64,000 nt of DNA from Oceaniglobus trochenteri (GTDB lineage Bacteria; Pseudomonadota; Alphaproteobacteria; Rhodobacterales; Rhodobacteraceae). Made by a program: the position numbers and the translations under genes. Position 1 is the first letter of the stretch; each line of letters opens with the position of its first letter. The stretch is taken from assembly GCF_020529025.1 (NCBI RefSeq), contig NZ_JACNMM010000017.1, positions 17,899 through 81,898 of the forward strand, given 5' to 3'. Below are positions 1-7,929 of this stretch, one piece after another. Under the pieces are notes generated by a model that saw only the letters and a list, made by a program, of their open reading frames with translations, was not told where the DNA came from and made no database searches.

Positions 1-53
1 ACGCGCAACACCTGTTCGTCATCTGGCAGCGCGACCGCGCCCGCCTGCATTGA
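1..53 (+). CDS. 3' end of an unidentified CDS, cut by the window edge
   Basis: Reading from base 3, the plus strand is open for 16 codons and ends in TGA at 51-53; the translated tail is AQHLFVIWQRDRARLH. High GC and basic/aromatic residues fit a real coding end, and gshA follows 66 nt later on the same strand. Too little is present to name the product. Confidence 0.4.
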   Translation, partial: AQHLFVIWQRDRARLH

Positions 54-119
54 CAAGCACCCCGTTTCCTTTCAACCCTCGGCCCCCAACGCCACGTTCA
101 TCATCGGAGATCCTGCCCC

Positions 120-1490
120 ATGTCCATTCCCCAATCCGGCGGCGGCCCGATCGAGCGGCACGAACAGATGGCCGAATACATGGCCTCGGGCTGCAAACCG
201 CGCGAAGACTGGCGCATCGGCACCGAACACGAGAAGTTCGGCTATTGCGCCGACACGCTCAAACCGCTCCCCTACGAAGGGGAACGCTCGATCCATGCCG
301 TTCTGGCCGGGCTGCGCGACAGGTTCGGCTGGTCGCCCGTGCTGGAGGGAGGCAACCTTCTGGGGCTGGAAAAGGACGGTGCCAACGTCAGCCTTGAACC
401 GGGCGGCGCGCTGGAACTGTCGGGCGCCCCGCTGGAAACCATCCATCAGACCTGTGACGAGGTGAACGTGCACCTGGCCGAGGTGAAATCCGTGGCCGAT
501 GAGATCGGCGTGCGCTTCATCGGCCTTGGCGCCGCGCCTGAATGGACCCACGACCAGATGCCGCTGATGCCCAAGGGGCGCTATCGGCTGATGAACGATT
601 ACATGGATCGCGTCGGCACCCACGGCAAGCAGATGATGCGCCGCACCTGCACGGTCCAGGTCAACCTCGATTTCGGCTCCGAGGCGGACATGGTGCAGAA
701 GATGCGCGTGGCCATCGCCCTGCAACCCGTCGCCACGGCGCTGTTCGCCAACTCGCCCTTCTTCGAGGGCAAGGTGAACGGCCACAAATCCTGGCGCAGC
801 CGGGTCTGGCGGGGCCTTGACGATGCGCGCACCGGCATGGTGCCCTTCGTGTTCCAAGAGGGTTTCGGCTTTGAACGCTGGGTCGAATACGCGCTGGATG
901 TGCCGATGTACTTCGTCTACCGCGATGGCAAATACATCGACGCGCTGGGCATGTCGTTCCGCGATTTCCTGCGCGGCGAACTTCCCGCTTTGCCCGGCGA
1001 ACGCCCCACGCTCAGCGATTGGGCCGACCACCTGACCACCCTCTTCCCCGAGGCGCGGGTAAAGAAATACATCGAGATGCGCGGCGCCGATGGTGGCCCC
1101 TGGCGCCGCCTTTGCGCGCTGCCGGCCTTCTGGGTCGGGCTGACCTATGATCAGGGCGCGCTGGATGCCGCATGGGACCTGGCCAAGGGATGGGATGCCG
1201 ACACCCGCGAGGCGCTGCGCGTGGCCGCGTCTGAGGATGGATTGCAGGCGCAGGTGGGCGGCATTTCCATGCACGACCTGGCGCGCGAGGTGGTGGCGAT
1301 TGCCGACGCCGGCCTGAAGGCGCGGGCGCGTCCCGGCGCGGGCGGGCTTATCCCCGATGAAACCCACTTCCTGAACGCGATCAAGGAAACCCTGGAAACG
1401 GGCCGCACCCCGGCCGACGATCTTCTGGCCGACTACCACGGCAAGTGGAACGGGGATCTGTCGCGCATCTACGAGGATTACAGCTACTGA
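120..1490 (+). CDS. gshA: Glutamate-cysteine ligase (gamma-glutamylcysteine synthetase)
   Basis: The 456-residue protein catalyses ATP-dependent joining of L-glutamate and L-cysteine, the first step of glutathione synthesis in the cytosol. Residues 33-42 (IGTEHEKFGY) carry the conserved Glu-rich ATP/Mg site of the plant/alphaproteobacterial GCS2-type ligase. The following stretch (EGGNLLGLEKDGANVSLEPG, about residues 78-97) and the central MRRTCTVQVNLDF segment are also family signatures. Length matches the usual 450-460 residues. ATG at 120 is chosen because MSIPQSGGGPI is the common N-terminus and no better upstream start exists. It ends convergently with the minus-strand gene whose stop lies at 1484-1486, so the two genes overlap by 7 nt. 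Confidence 0.93.
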   Translation: MSIPQSGGGPIERHEQMAEYMASGCKPREDWRIGTEHEKFGYCADTLKPLPYEGERSIHAVLAGLRDRFGWSPVLEGGNLLGLEKDGANVSLEPGGALELSGAPLETIHQTCDEVNVHLAEVKSVADEIGVRFIGLGAAPEWTHDQMPLMPKGRYRLMNDYMDRVGTHGKQMMRRTCTVQVNLDFGSEADMVQKMRVAIALQPVATALFANSPFFEGKVNGHKSWRSRVWRGLDDARTGMVPFVFQEGFGFERWVEYALDVPMYFVYRDGKYIDALGMSFRDFLRGELPALPGERPTLSDWADHLTTLFPEARVKKYIEMRGADGGPWRRLCALPAFWVGLTYDQGALDAAWDLAKGWDADTREALRVAASEDGLQAQVGGISMHDLAREVVAIADAGLKARARPGAGGLIPDETHFLNAIKETLETGRTPADDLLADYHGKWNGDLSRIYEDYSY

Positions 1491-1903
1491 TCGCCCCGGC
1501 GCGGCAAGGCGCGGTTCAGGGCGTGATACAGCACCCCGACCGCCGCGCCCCAGCCCGCGCCGAACAGGCAACCGAAGCTCCAGCCAAGGTTGATCGCGAT
1601 CCCCGGCGACAGGGCCTCGCCCAGGATCAGCGAAATCTGCGCCCAGATCACCAGCGGCGAGGCCACCCCCGCCACCAGCCCTGCAAGGGCAAAGACCAAG
1701 ATGCGCGTGCCCCAGAAGCGGGCCGCGACATACATGGCGGGTATCCCCAACAGGATATGGCAGGGCAGCCCGAATAAACCGGCCAGCGCGGGCAGCATCA
1801 GGATGGTCGCCCCCGCGTAGAACAGTCCGTAGAATATGCCCAGGTGCAGCGCCGGAACCAGCAGGACGGCAAGCGCGAAGGGCTTGGTCGCCGGTCGCCT
1901 CAC
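1484..1903 (-). CDS. Small four-helix membrane protein, function unknown
   Basis: The 139-residue protein consists almost entirely of hydrophobic segments: about four membrane helices, with a basic ALPRR tail. I chose GTG at 1903 because it overlaps the TGA of the preceding gene (GTGA), the coupling style used throughout this operon. A longer frame upstream only mirrors the neighbour in another phase. It is the last gene of the plsY-side operon. No catalytic motif is visible and I cannot assign a function. Convergent overlap with gshA by 7 nt. Confidence 0.7.
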   Translation of the reverse strand: MRRPATKPFALAVLLVPALHLGIFYGLFYAGATILMLPALAGLFGLPCHILLGIPAMYVAARFWGTRILVFALAGLVAGVASPLVIWAQISLILGEALSPGIAINLGWSFGCLFGAGWGAAVGVLYHALNRALPRRGDQ

Positions 1904-2394
1904 TGGCCGGGTTCGGGCAGGACCACTGTCGAGAACCCGCCCTCGAAGACCGAAATCGCCTGCACGCAGGGCTGTGCGCCGTAACCGCCGCAATTGCCAC
2001 CGTGCCGCCCGATCAGCATCAGGGGCAGGCCGTTGAATTCGGTCAGGCGCCACAGCCCGCCTGTCCAGCTTTCGGAGCGCGCACCGTTGACGACAAGGTG
2101 CAGGATGCTGCCACCGGTGCCGTGCCAGAGCGAATAGTTCAGCGAACAGAGCACATAGTTGAAATCCACCACGGCGTCGTTCTTCTCGCCCTCACCGTCC
2201 AGGTCGACCCAGGTGATGGCGCCCGGCTCCACCAGAAGCTCGGGCGTCGGCGCCTCGGGGTCGCCTTCGGTCACGTCGATGCGGCATTCCTCGGCGGCGG
2301 CGTCCAGAATGGCGTCGATGCGCGGGTTGCCCGCCTCCTCCTGCGCGGGGGCCATGGTGGGCAGAAGACAGCAAAGCGCGATGGCATATCTCAT
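1900..2394 (-). CDS. Secreted periplasmic protein of unknown function
   Basis: This 164-residue protein begins with a short signal peptide (MRYAIALCCLLPTMAPAQ, probable cleavage after APAQ). The mature part is acidic and contains four to five cysteines, including CGGYGAQPC near the C-terminus, suggesting disulfides. A WVDLDGEGEKND segment resembles the Asp-rich calcium-type loops of small periplasmic proteins, which is only a resemblance. Its ATG at 2394 overlaps the TGA of plsY (ATGA), so it is translationally coupled to phospholipid synthesis, but nothing in the sequence shows a role there. Confidence 0.75.
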   Translation of the reverse strand: MRYAIALCCLLPTMAPAQEEAGNPRIDAILDAAAEECRIDVTEGDPEAPTPELLVEPGAITWVDLDGEGEKNDAVVDFNYVLCSLNYSLWHGTGGSILHLVVNGARSESWTGGLWRLTEFNGLPLMLIGRHGGNCGGYGAQPCVQAISVFEGGFSTVVLPEPGQ

Positions 2395-2993
2395 GATTTC
2401 TTTCCGATCCGCGGCTCCGTTCCGGCGCGCAGCCGGGCGATATTGGCCGAGTGGCGCAGGAAGATCAGCGCCGCCATGGCCACCAGCATCAGCGCCAGTG
2501 CGCCCTTGCCCATGGCCAGCGCCACAAGGGGCGCCAGCGCCGCCGCCGCCAGTGCGGCCAGCGAACTGAACCGGAACAGCGCTGCGCAGACGGCCCAGGT
2601 GGCGCAGGCGGCCAGCCCGACAGGCCAGGCCAGCGCCAGCACCGTGCCAAGGAAGGTCGCCACGCCCTTGCCGCCCCGGAACCCCAGGTAGACCGGATAG
2701 CAATGGCCCAGAAAGGCGGCGAAACCGGCAAACAGCGCCGCCTCTTCCCCGGCCAGCCAGCGCGCCAGCAGAACCGCGATCGCGCCCTTGCCCGAATCCA
2801 GCACCAGCGTCAGGAAGGCCGCCGGCCTGTGCCCGGTGCGCAGCACGTTGGTGGCCCCGATGTTGCCCGATCCGATCTGGCGCAGATCGCCCAGCCCGAA
2901 CAGCCGCGCCATGACCATGCCGAAGGGCACCGCCCCCAGCAGATAGCCCAGAACGGCCGCAAGAAACCAAACACCCACTGTCATGCCTGTCAC
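2391..2993 (-). CDS. plsY: Acyl-phosphate:glycerol-3-phosphate acyltransferase PlsY
   Basis: PlsY transfers an acyl group from acyl-phosphate to glycerol-3-phosphate at the inner membrane, making lysophosphatidic acid. All three family motifs are visible in the 200 residues: GSGNIGATNVLR (41-52), the phosphate-binding GFRGGKGVATFLG in the middle, and FLRHSANIARL near the C-terminus, between about five membrane helices. The start at 2993 gives MTGMTVGVWFLA; the second ATG at 2984 is an alternative. It lies downstream of the pyrB cluster on the same strand but is separated from it by an inverted repeat (3011-3112), so it may be transcribed separately. Confidence 0.95.
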   Translation of the reverse strand: MTGMTVGVWFLAAVLGYLLGAVPFGMVMARLFGLGDLRQIGSGNIGATNVLRTGHRPAAFLTLVLDSGKGAIAVLLARWLAGEEAALFAGFAAFLGHCYPVYLGFRGGKGVATFLGTVLALAWPVGLAACATWAVCAALFRFSSLAALAAAALAPLVALAMGKGALALMLVAMAALIFLRHSANIARLRAGTEPRIGKKS

Positions 2994-3010
2994 CCGTTGC
3001 CTTTCGCCGT

Positions 3011-3112
3011 CATCTTTGGTCCTGAAATATCCCCGCCGGAGGCATTGAAGGCAAATGTCGCTCCGGAAGAGAATTCAGTGCCTCCGGCGGGGATATTTGC
3101 CGACCAAAGATG
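3011..3112. repeat. Inverted pair of AAATATCC palindromic repeats between plsY and the pyrC-like gene
   Basis: Two 34-nt arms, 3011-3044 and 3079-3112, are near-perfect reverse complements (both read catctttggtc-N4-aaatatcc then ccgccggaggca), separated by 34 nt. They can form a long hairpin. The head sequence recurs at 43312-43346 and, in a longer form, inside xdhB (46221-46290) and xdhA (48313-48383). Position suggests a terminator or operon punctuation here, but no T-tract follows either arm. Confidence 0.85.
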
Positions 3113-3119
3113 GGCCATG

Positions 3120-4382
3120 TCAGTCTCCATGAACCTGTGTGCCGCCCACCCAGGTGCCGATCACCCGGCCCTCCATCCGCTGGCCGTCGAAGGGGGTGTT
3201 CTTGGATTTGCTGAGCAGGGTGAACCGGTCAAGCACGAAGGGCGCGTCGGGGTCGAACAGCACCAGATCGCCCGGGGCGCCCGCGCTCAGCCGGCCCTGG
3301 GGCAGGCCAAGACGGCGCGCCGGGTTCAGCGACAGCGCCCGCCAGAGTGTCGGCAGGTCGATATGCCCGGCGTGGACCAGCCGCATGGCGGCGGGCAGCA
3401 GCGTTTGCAGCCCCACGGCGCCGCTGGCCGCTTCCTCGAAAGGCAGGCGTTTGGATTCCTCGTCCTGGGGCGTGTGCATGGAACAGAGGATGTCGATCCG
3501 CCCGTCGGCCAGGGCCTCGATCATGGCGATGCGGTCATCCTCGCTGCGCAGGGGGGGCTTTATCTTGAAGAAGGTGCGGTAGTCGCCCACGTCGAATTCG
3601 TTCAGCGTCAGGTGGTGGATGCCCACCCCCGCCGTCACGTCCAGCCCGTTGCGTTTCGCCCGTTCCAACGCGGGCAGGGCGCGGGCGCTGGTGATCTGGT
3701 CGGCGTGGTAGCGCGCGCCGGTCATCTCGATCAGCGCCATGTCGCGGTCCAGCGCCATGCGTTCGGCCATGGGTGATACCGCCGGCAACCCGCGCAGCGA
3801 GGCGAACTTGCCCGAGGTGACGGCGGCGCCCCTCGACAGGCCCGGATCCTGCGGATGGGCGATGACCAGTGCGCCCAGCGAACGGGCATAGGTCAGGCAG
3901 CGCGAGAATACCTTGGTGTCCTCCACCACCCGGTCGCAATCGGTGAAGGCGACGGCGCCGGCGTCGGTCAGAAACCCGATCTCGGTCATTTCGCGCCCCA
4001 TGCGCCCCTTGGTCAGCGCGGCCATGGGCAGCACGCGCACGGCGCTGTCGGCATTGGCGCGGCGCATGACGAATTCCAGAACCTCGGGCGTGTCGATGGC
4101 CGGTTCGGTGTCGGGGCGGGTGACCATGGTGGTGATCCCGCCCGCCGCCGCCGCCCGCCCGGCCGAGCGGAAGCTCTCCTTGTGGCGTTCGCCCGGTTCG
4201 CTGATCTTCACGCCGATATCGACGATGCCGGGGGCCAGGCAGTGGCCCGCGCAATCGACGGTTTCGACCGGGCCTTCGCCGGGGCCGTCGACGATCACCC
4301 CGTCGCGGACGAACAGATCGCCGGGGGTGTCGGTGCCGGTTTCCGGGTCGATCAGGCGGGCGTTGGTGAAATGCAGTGTCAT
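3120..4382 (-). CDS. Dihydroorotase-like protein, probably catalytically inactive (PyrC' type)
   Basis: The 420-residue amidohydrolase-fold protein aligns in outline with class I dihydroorotases: N-terminal beta-sandwich, the CLAPGIVD entry strand (48-55), IAHPQD (174-179), GVGIHHLTLNE (252-262) and a C-terminal GDLVLFD strand. The metal-binding Asp-x-His-x-His is absent: residues 55-59 read DIGVK. The catalytic TDHAPH motif reads SMHTPQ (301-306), so the Asp is also lost. Such pseudo-dihydroorotases are known to be encoded next to pyrB and to assemble with aspartate carbamoyltransferase. Gene order supports that role: start at 4382 overlaps the preceding stop by ATGA and pyrB is three genes upstream. 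A true dihydroorotase should exist elsewhere in the genome. Confidence 0.88.
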   Translation of the reverse strand: MTLHFTNARLIDPETGTDTPGDLFVRDGVIVDGPGEGPVETVDCAGHCLAPGIVDIGVKISEPGERHKESFRSAGRAAAAGGITTMVTRPDTEPAIDTPEVLEFVMRRANADSAVRVLPMAALTKGRMGREMTEIGFLTDAGAVAFTDCDRVVEDTKVFSRCLTYARSLGALVIAHPQDPGLSRGAAVTSGKFASLRGLPAVSPMAERMALDRDMALIEMTGARYHADQITSARALPALERAKRNGLDVTAGVGIHHLTLNEFDVGDYRTFFKIKPPLRSEDDRIAMIEALADGRIDILCSMHTPQDEESKRLPFEEAASGAVGLQTLLPAAMRLVHAGHIDLPTLWRALSLNPARRLGLPQGRLSAGAPGDLVLFDPDAPFVLDRFTLLSKSKNTPFDGQRMEGRVIGTWVGGTQVHGD

Positions 4383-4921
4383 GCGGCGTCTTTCTGGATG
4401 TCGCGCAGAAGGCTCAGCACCCGGCGCCCGTCCTGGATGTATCGGAACCCGATCCTGTTGCGGGGCGTGGTCCGGTCGGTCCGGGCGGGGGCCGTGTCGA
4501 AATAGATGCTGTCGGGCGGACCCTGGATCAGCTCGATGGGCGTATCGCGCGAGATTTCGTAGGATTGCAGGCGGCGCTGGCCCGCGGTGGCGGTGGCGAC
4601 ATAGGCGCGCTTGTCGGTCAGCGTATAGAATGTGCCACGCCGCACATAGGCATCCCAGAGAAACCGCCCGAAAACGAGGTAGAGCCCGATCAGCAGGAAG
4701 GGCAGCCCGAAGAGCGGAAAGATCATGCCGATGATGCCGACGGAGTTGCCGATGGACGCCGCGCCGGCCATCCAGAAGGCAGCGAAGCCGGCGAAGAACA
4801 GCCCGAAGCCCGACAGGGCAAGGCCGCCGGTCAGGTGCAGCCCCCCATCGGGCGCGCCCTGCCAGAGGATCTGTTCGTCATCGTCCAGGATGTCGTCCCA
4901 TCCCGGCGGCGGGCTGCTCAT
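4379..4921 (-). CDS. Membrane protein with bacterial PH-like (DUF304/YdbT-type) domain
   Basis: The 180-residue protein starts with an acidic region (WDDILDDDEQILWQGAPDGG) followed by two membrane helices (about residues 30-85). It ends in a soluble domain with the pattern GTFYTLTDKRAYVATA typical of bacterial PH-like/DUF304 proteins, where ILWQG..P near the N-terminus is also characteristic. It has 4-nt overlaps with both neighbours (ATGA at 4918-4921 and 4379-4382), so it is translated as part of the pyrB to pyrC-like operon. A link to pyrimidine synthesis is positional only; membrane tethering or regulation would be speculation. Confidence 0.72.
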   Translation of the reverse strand: MSSPPPGWDDILDDDEQILWQGAPDGGLHLTGGLALSGFGLFFAGFAAFWMAGAASIGNSVGIIGMIFPLFGLPFLLIGLYLVFGRFLWDAYVRRGTFYTLTDKRAYVATATAGQRRLQSYEISRDTPIELIQGPPDSIYFDTAPARTDRTTPRNRIGFRYIQDGRRVLSLLRDIQKDAA

Positions 4922-5463
4922 CCCTTGCCCCCCATGACCAGCAGGAGGACAACGGCCAGCGCGGTGACGGCGGCCAGCCCGATCAGCAGCGTGCGGCGCG
5001 AGGCGCGATGGGCGTCTTCGGGGGTGCGGCCGCCGGGCAGGGTGCCCTTGGCGCCGCCCTGGGGCAATTGTTCGAACCGGGGCGGCGGGGCGGTCTCTTC
5101 GCCATAGCTGGCGACAAGGGTGCATTCGTCGTTGGGATGCAGGGTGCCACCGGCCCTGTCGAAGGCCCGGCTGCGCAGCACCGCCACCGAGCCGGTCAGC
5201 GCCGACAGGCGGTCACGGTCGGCTGCCAGGGTGGCGGGGGCAATGCCGTGGCCCTGTTCCAGCAGCCCGGCCAGGCCCAGGCTGTCGAGATCGCGCAGGG
5301 CGGTCAGCTGGACGTGATCGGGGTTCAGGGCGGGGGTGCCAAGCGCCTCGGCCAGGGGGGCCAGGGTTTCGGCGTGGTCGATCATCGCCACCAGACGCGG
5401 CGAAAGCTGAAACACGCGCACCACGCCATGTTCGTCGGGGGCGATGGTCAGCGGGGCGTTCAT
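4918..5463 (-). CDS. Tail-anchored hypothetical protein in the pyrB operon
   Basis: The 181-residue protein has a soluble, Leu/Ala-rich N-terminal domain. A low-complexity linker follows ([16 protein letters not shown] region, about 123-138), then one C-terminal membrane helix (about 158-177, [20 protein letters not shown]), so it is probably a tail-anchored inner-membrane protein facing the cytosol. I recognise no family. Start at 5463 overlaps the pyrB stop (ATGA) and its own stop overlaps the next gene, which fixes both ends. Conservation of this gene between pyrB and the pyrC-like gene would argue for a function connected to the transcarbamoylase. Confidence 0.7.
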   Translation of the reverse strand: MNAPLTIAPDEHGVVRVFQLSPRLVAMIDHAETLAPLAEALGTPALNPDHVQLTALRDLDSLGLAGLLEQGHGIAPATLAADRDRLSALTGSVAVLRSRAFDRAGGTLHPNDECTLVASYGEETAPPPRFEQLPQGGAKGTLPGGRTPEDAHRASRRTLLIGLAAVTALAVVLLLVMGGKG

Positions 5464-6413
5464 GCCATGACCTCGCGGGCGGGGGGGGCCGCGCGGTTGC
5501 GGGCCAGCAGGTCCATCGCGGCCATGCGCACGGCGACGCCCATTTCCACCTGTTCCTGGATGACCGAACGGTTGATGTCGTCGGCCAGGGTGCCGTCAAT
5601 CTCGACCCCGCGGTTCATCGGGCCGGGGTGCATGACGATGGCGTCGGGCCTGGCGCAGGACAGTTTCTCGGCGTCCAGCCCGTAGCGGTGGTAATATTCG
5701 CGTTCCGACGGGATGAAGCCGCCGTCCATCCGCTCTTTCTGGAGGCGCAGCATCATTACCACGTCGACACCTTCCAGCCCGGCGCGCATGTCGTCGAACA
5801 CCTCGACCCCCCAATCGGCCACGCCGGCGGGCATCAGGGTGGGTGGGCCGACCAGGCGTATGCGGTTCTCCATCTTGCCCAGCAGCAGGATATTGCTGCG
5901 GGCGACGCGCGAATGGGCGATGTCGCCGCAGATGGCGATGGACAGCCGGTGCAGCCGCCCCTTGGCGCGCCGGATCGTCAGAGCATCCAGAAGCGCCTGC
6001 GTGGGGTGTTCGTGGCGCCCGTCACCGGCGTTCAGCACGGCGCAGTTCACTTTCTCGGCCAGCAGGTTCACCGCGCCCGAATGGGGGTGGCGCACCACCA
6101 GAAGATCGGGGTGCATGGCGTTCAGGGTCATCGCCGTGTCGATCAGCGTTTCGCCCTTCTTGATGCTGCTTGCCTGCATCGACATGTTCATCACGTCCGC
6201 GCCCAACCGCTTGCCCGCCAGTTCGAAGCTGGCCTGGGTGCGGGTGGAGTTTTCGAAGAACATGTTCACCTGGGTCAGCCCGGCCAGCGCATCGCCATGC
6301 TTGCGCGCGCCCCGGTTCAGGTCGACATAGCGGTCGGCCAAATCCAGAATTGTGGTGATTTCAACCGGATGCAGGGGTTCGATGCCCAGCAGGTGTCGGT
6401 GTCGAAAGGTCAT
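5460..6413 (-). CDS. pyrB: Aspartate carbamoyltransferase catalytic subunit
   Basis: PyrB condenses carbamoyl phosphate with aspartate, the committed step of pyrimidine synthesis. The 317-residue protein shows the carbamoyl-phosphate loop [12 protein letters not shown] (about 53-64), [14 protein letters not shown] (about 130-143), the aspartate-domain [13 protein letters not shown] and MMLRLQKER, and the terminal HPGPMNRG. Length is normal. Start at 6413 gives [14 protein letters not shown], the usual N-terminus, behind a G-rich ribosome-binding region. It heads an operon with two membrane-protein genes and the metal-less dihydroorotase homologue, each overlapping by four bases. No pyrI-like regulatory subunit is present. 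Confidence 0.96.
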   Translation of the reverse strand: MTFRHRHLLGIEPLHPVEITTILDLADRYVDLNRGARKHGDALAGLTQVNMFFENSTRTQASFELAGKRLGADVMNMSMQASSIKKGETLIDTAMTLNAMHPDLLVVRHPHSGAVNLLAEKVNCAVLNAGDGRHEHPTQALLDALTIRRAKGRLHRLSIAICGDIAHSRVARSNILLLGKMENRIRLVGPPTLMPAGVADWGVEVFDDMRAGLEGVDVVMMLRLQKERMDGGFIPSEREYYHRYGLDAEKLSCARPDAIVMHPGPMNRGVEIDGTLADDINRSVIQEQVEMGVAVRMAAMDLLARNRAAPPAREVMA

Positions 6414-6440
6414 GCTTTGCTGCCCCCTGTTCCGGGATGC

Positions 6441-6469
6441 AGTTACCTGAAACCCCGCCTGCGGGTCAA
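6441..6469 (-). promoter_or_regulatory. Candidate sigma-70 promoter for pyrB
   Basis: On the minus strand TTGACC (6469-6464) is followed after 17 nt by GTAACT (6446-6441), 28 nt before the pyrB ATG. The -35 box is close to consensus and the -10 is weak. This is the best match in the 150-nt gap between pyrB and the divergent DUF2267 gene. Confidence 0.4.
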
Positions 6470-6563
6470 GCGCGAGGGGGGAGTATCGGGCGCTCCGGGG
6501 GCTGGACAGGGCAGGGCGGCCCTTGCGATACTTGGGCGGGAATTGCCAAGATGGGGGCAAACG

Positions 6564-7022
6564 ATGCCGATGCCCTGGACATATCGACATGCCACGCGCG
6601 AATGGCGGGCGTTTCTGGGCGATGTGAAAGAGTTCATGTCGCTCGAGTCGGACAATTCCGCCTATACGGCGGTGGATGGCGTGTTCCAGGTGTTCCGCCG
6701 ACGGCTGAGCGCGGCGCAGGGGCTGGCCTTTGCCGGGGTTCTGCCGTCGGTGCCGCGGGCGATCTTCGTGAAGGGGTGGGATGTCACCCGCCCGCCTGTT
6801 CCCTTCGCCGACCGGGCCAGCCTGATCGCCGAGGTGAAGGCGGTGCGCCGCCACCACAACCTGACGCCCGACAACGCGATCGAGGCGACGGCCCGCGCCC
6901 TGCGCCGGGCCACCAACCCGATGGATTTCGAAAGGGTGCTGGCGGGGCTGCCCGCCCCGGCGCGGGAATTCTGGGCGGTCGAAACCGACGATCCCCGCGA
7001 TCTGGCGCAGCGGATCGTCTGA
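6564..7022 (+). CDS. DUF2267 family protein
   Basis: The 152-residue soluble protein has the helical, Arg-rich layout of DUF2267 proteins: an N-terminal WR.FL segment, a central [28 protein letters not shown] stretch in two pieces, and a second half repeating the same helices. These proteins are often encoded with stress or inner-membrane genes, and their function is unknown. ATG at 6564 follows a GGGGG stretch seven bases away; ATG at 6570 is nearly as good. It is divergent from pyrB and stands alone before the uracil-DNA glycosylase gene. Confidence 0.7.
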   Translation: MPMPWTYRHATREWRAFLGDVKEFMSLESDNSAYTAVDGVFQVFRRRLSAAQGLAFAGVLPSVPRAIFVKGWDVTRPPVPFADRASLIAEVKAVRRHHNLTPDNAIEATARALRRATNPMDFERVLAGLPAPAREFWAVETDDPRDLAQRIV

Positions 7023-7068
7023 TCGGATTTCGCGCCATGGGCCATGGGAAAGTGTCGCGCGGGGGCGT

Positions 7069-7887
7069 ATGATCGGCGGCATGGGGATTCTGACCGTGGA
7101 CGATATGGACTTCGACGCGCTGCACGCCGCCCTGGCGTGGCAGGTCGAACTTGGCGTGACCGAAGCCATCGGCGATGTGCCGGTCGACCGTTACGAAACC
7201 CCCGCCGAGGCGCCCAAGGTCGCCGCCGTGGCCCCGCCGGCCCCCCTGGCCGCGCCGCCTACGGCAGGCCATGCCGCGCCGGTGCAGGGCCCCGACCCGG
7301 TAGCGATTGCCCGCGACGCGGCGGGCCGGGCGCCAGACCTTGCCGCCCTGCGGGCCGCCCTTGCCGATTTCGACGGATGCGAGTTGAAGCGGGGCGCGCG
7401 CAACACGGTCTTTGCCGACGGCGCGCCCGGTGCTCGTGTCATGGTGATCGGCGAGGCGCCGGGCCGGGATGAGGACATTGCCGGCAAGCCTTTCGTCGGG
7501 CGGGCCGGTCAGCTTCTGGACCGGATGTTCGATGCCATCGGGATGCAGCGCACCGCCGAGGGGCGCGACGGCCTTTACATCACCAACATACTGCCCTGGC
7601 GCCCGCCCCAGAACCGCGACCCCGAGCCTGCCGAGATCGCCATGATGCTGCCCTTCGTCGAAAGGCACGTCGAACTGGCGAACCCGGAGATCCTGGTGCT
7701 GATGGGCAATATCAGCTGTCACGCCCTGCTGGGCCGCAAGGGGATCACCCGGCTGCGCGGCGCCTGGGCCGAGGCGCTGAACCGTCCGGCGCTGCCGATG
7801 TTCCATCCCGCCTACCTGTTGCGAAACCCGCTGGCCAAGCGCGAGGCCTGGCACGACCTTCTGATGCTTCAGGCGCGGCTGCGTTAG
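7069..7887 (+). CDS. Uracil-DNA glycosylase, family 4-like, without the usual iron-sulfur cysteines
   Basis: The enzyme removes uracil from DNA as the first step of base excision repair. Of 272 residues, the first 90 or so form a Pro/Ala-rich N-terminal extension. The catalytic half carries [19 protein letters not shown] (motif 1), [30 protein letters not shown] and the DNA-binding loop HPAYLLRNP. In classical family 4 enzymes a CxxC pair plus two further Cys hold a 4Fe-4S cluster. Here the equivalent start reads [11 protein letters not shown] with one Cys, and the other positions are not cysteines, so a cluster is unlikely. ATG at 7069 is taken; ATG at 7081 is possible. Confidence 0.87.
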   Translation: MIGGMGILTVDDMDFDALHAALAWQVELGVTEAIGDVPVDRYETPAEAPKVAAVAPPAPLAAPPTAGHAAPVQGPDPVAIARDAAGRAPDLAALRAALADFDGCELKRGARNTVFADGAPGARVMVIGEAPGRDEDIAGKPFVGRAGQLLDRMFDAIGMQRTAEGRDGLYITNILPWRPPQNRDPEPAEIAMMLPFVERHVELANPEILVLMGNISCHALLGRKGITRLRGAWAEALNRPALPMFHPAYLLRNPLAKREAWHDLLMLQARLR

Positions 7888-7929
7888 GGCGCTGGTCAGG
7901 GGGTTGCGGGCGGTGCTATTGATCCGGTC

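Noticed and set aside
72..2000. Very long minus-strand open frame opposite gshA, and many similar frames opposite tamB, dnaE, xdhAB and the RND genes
   Set aside because: In high-GC DNA the antisense and shifted frames of real genes stay open. These lack any family motif and mirror genes with clear motifs on the other strand.
6540..6556. GGGAATTGCCAAGATGGGGG before the DUF2267 gene as a decayed repeat arm
   Set aside because: Similarity is limited to a few bases and lacks ATATCC and CATCTTTGGTC.
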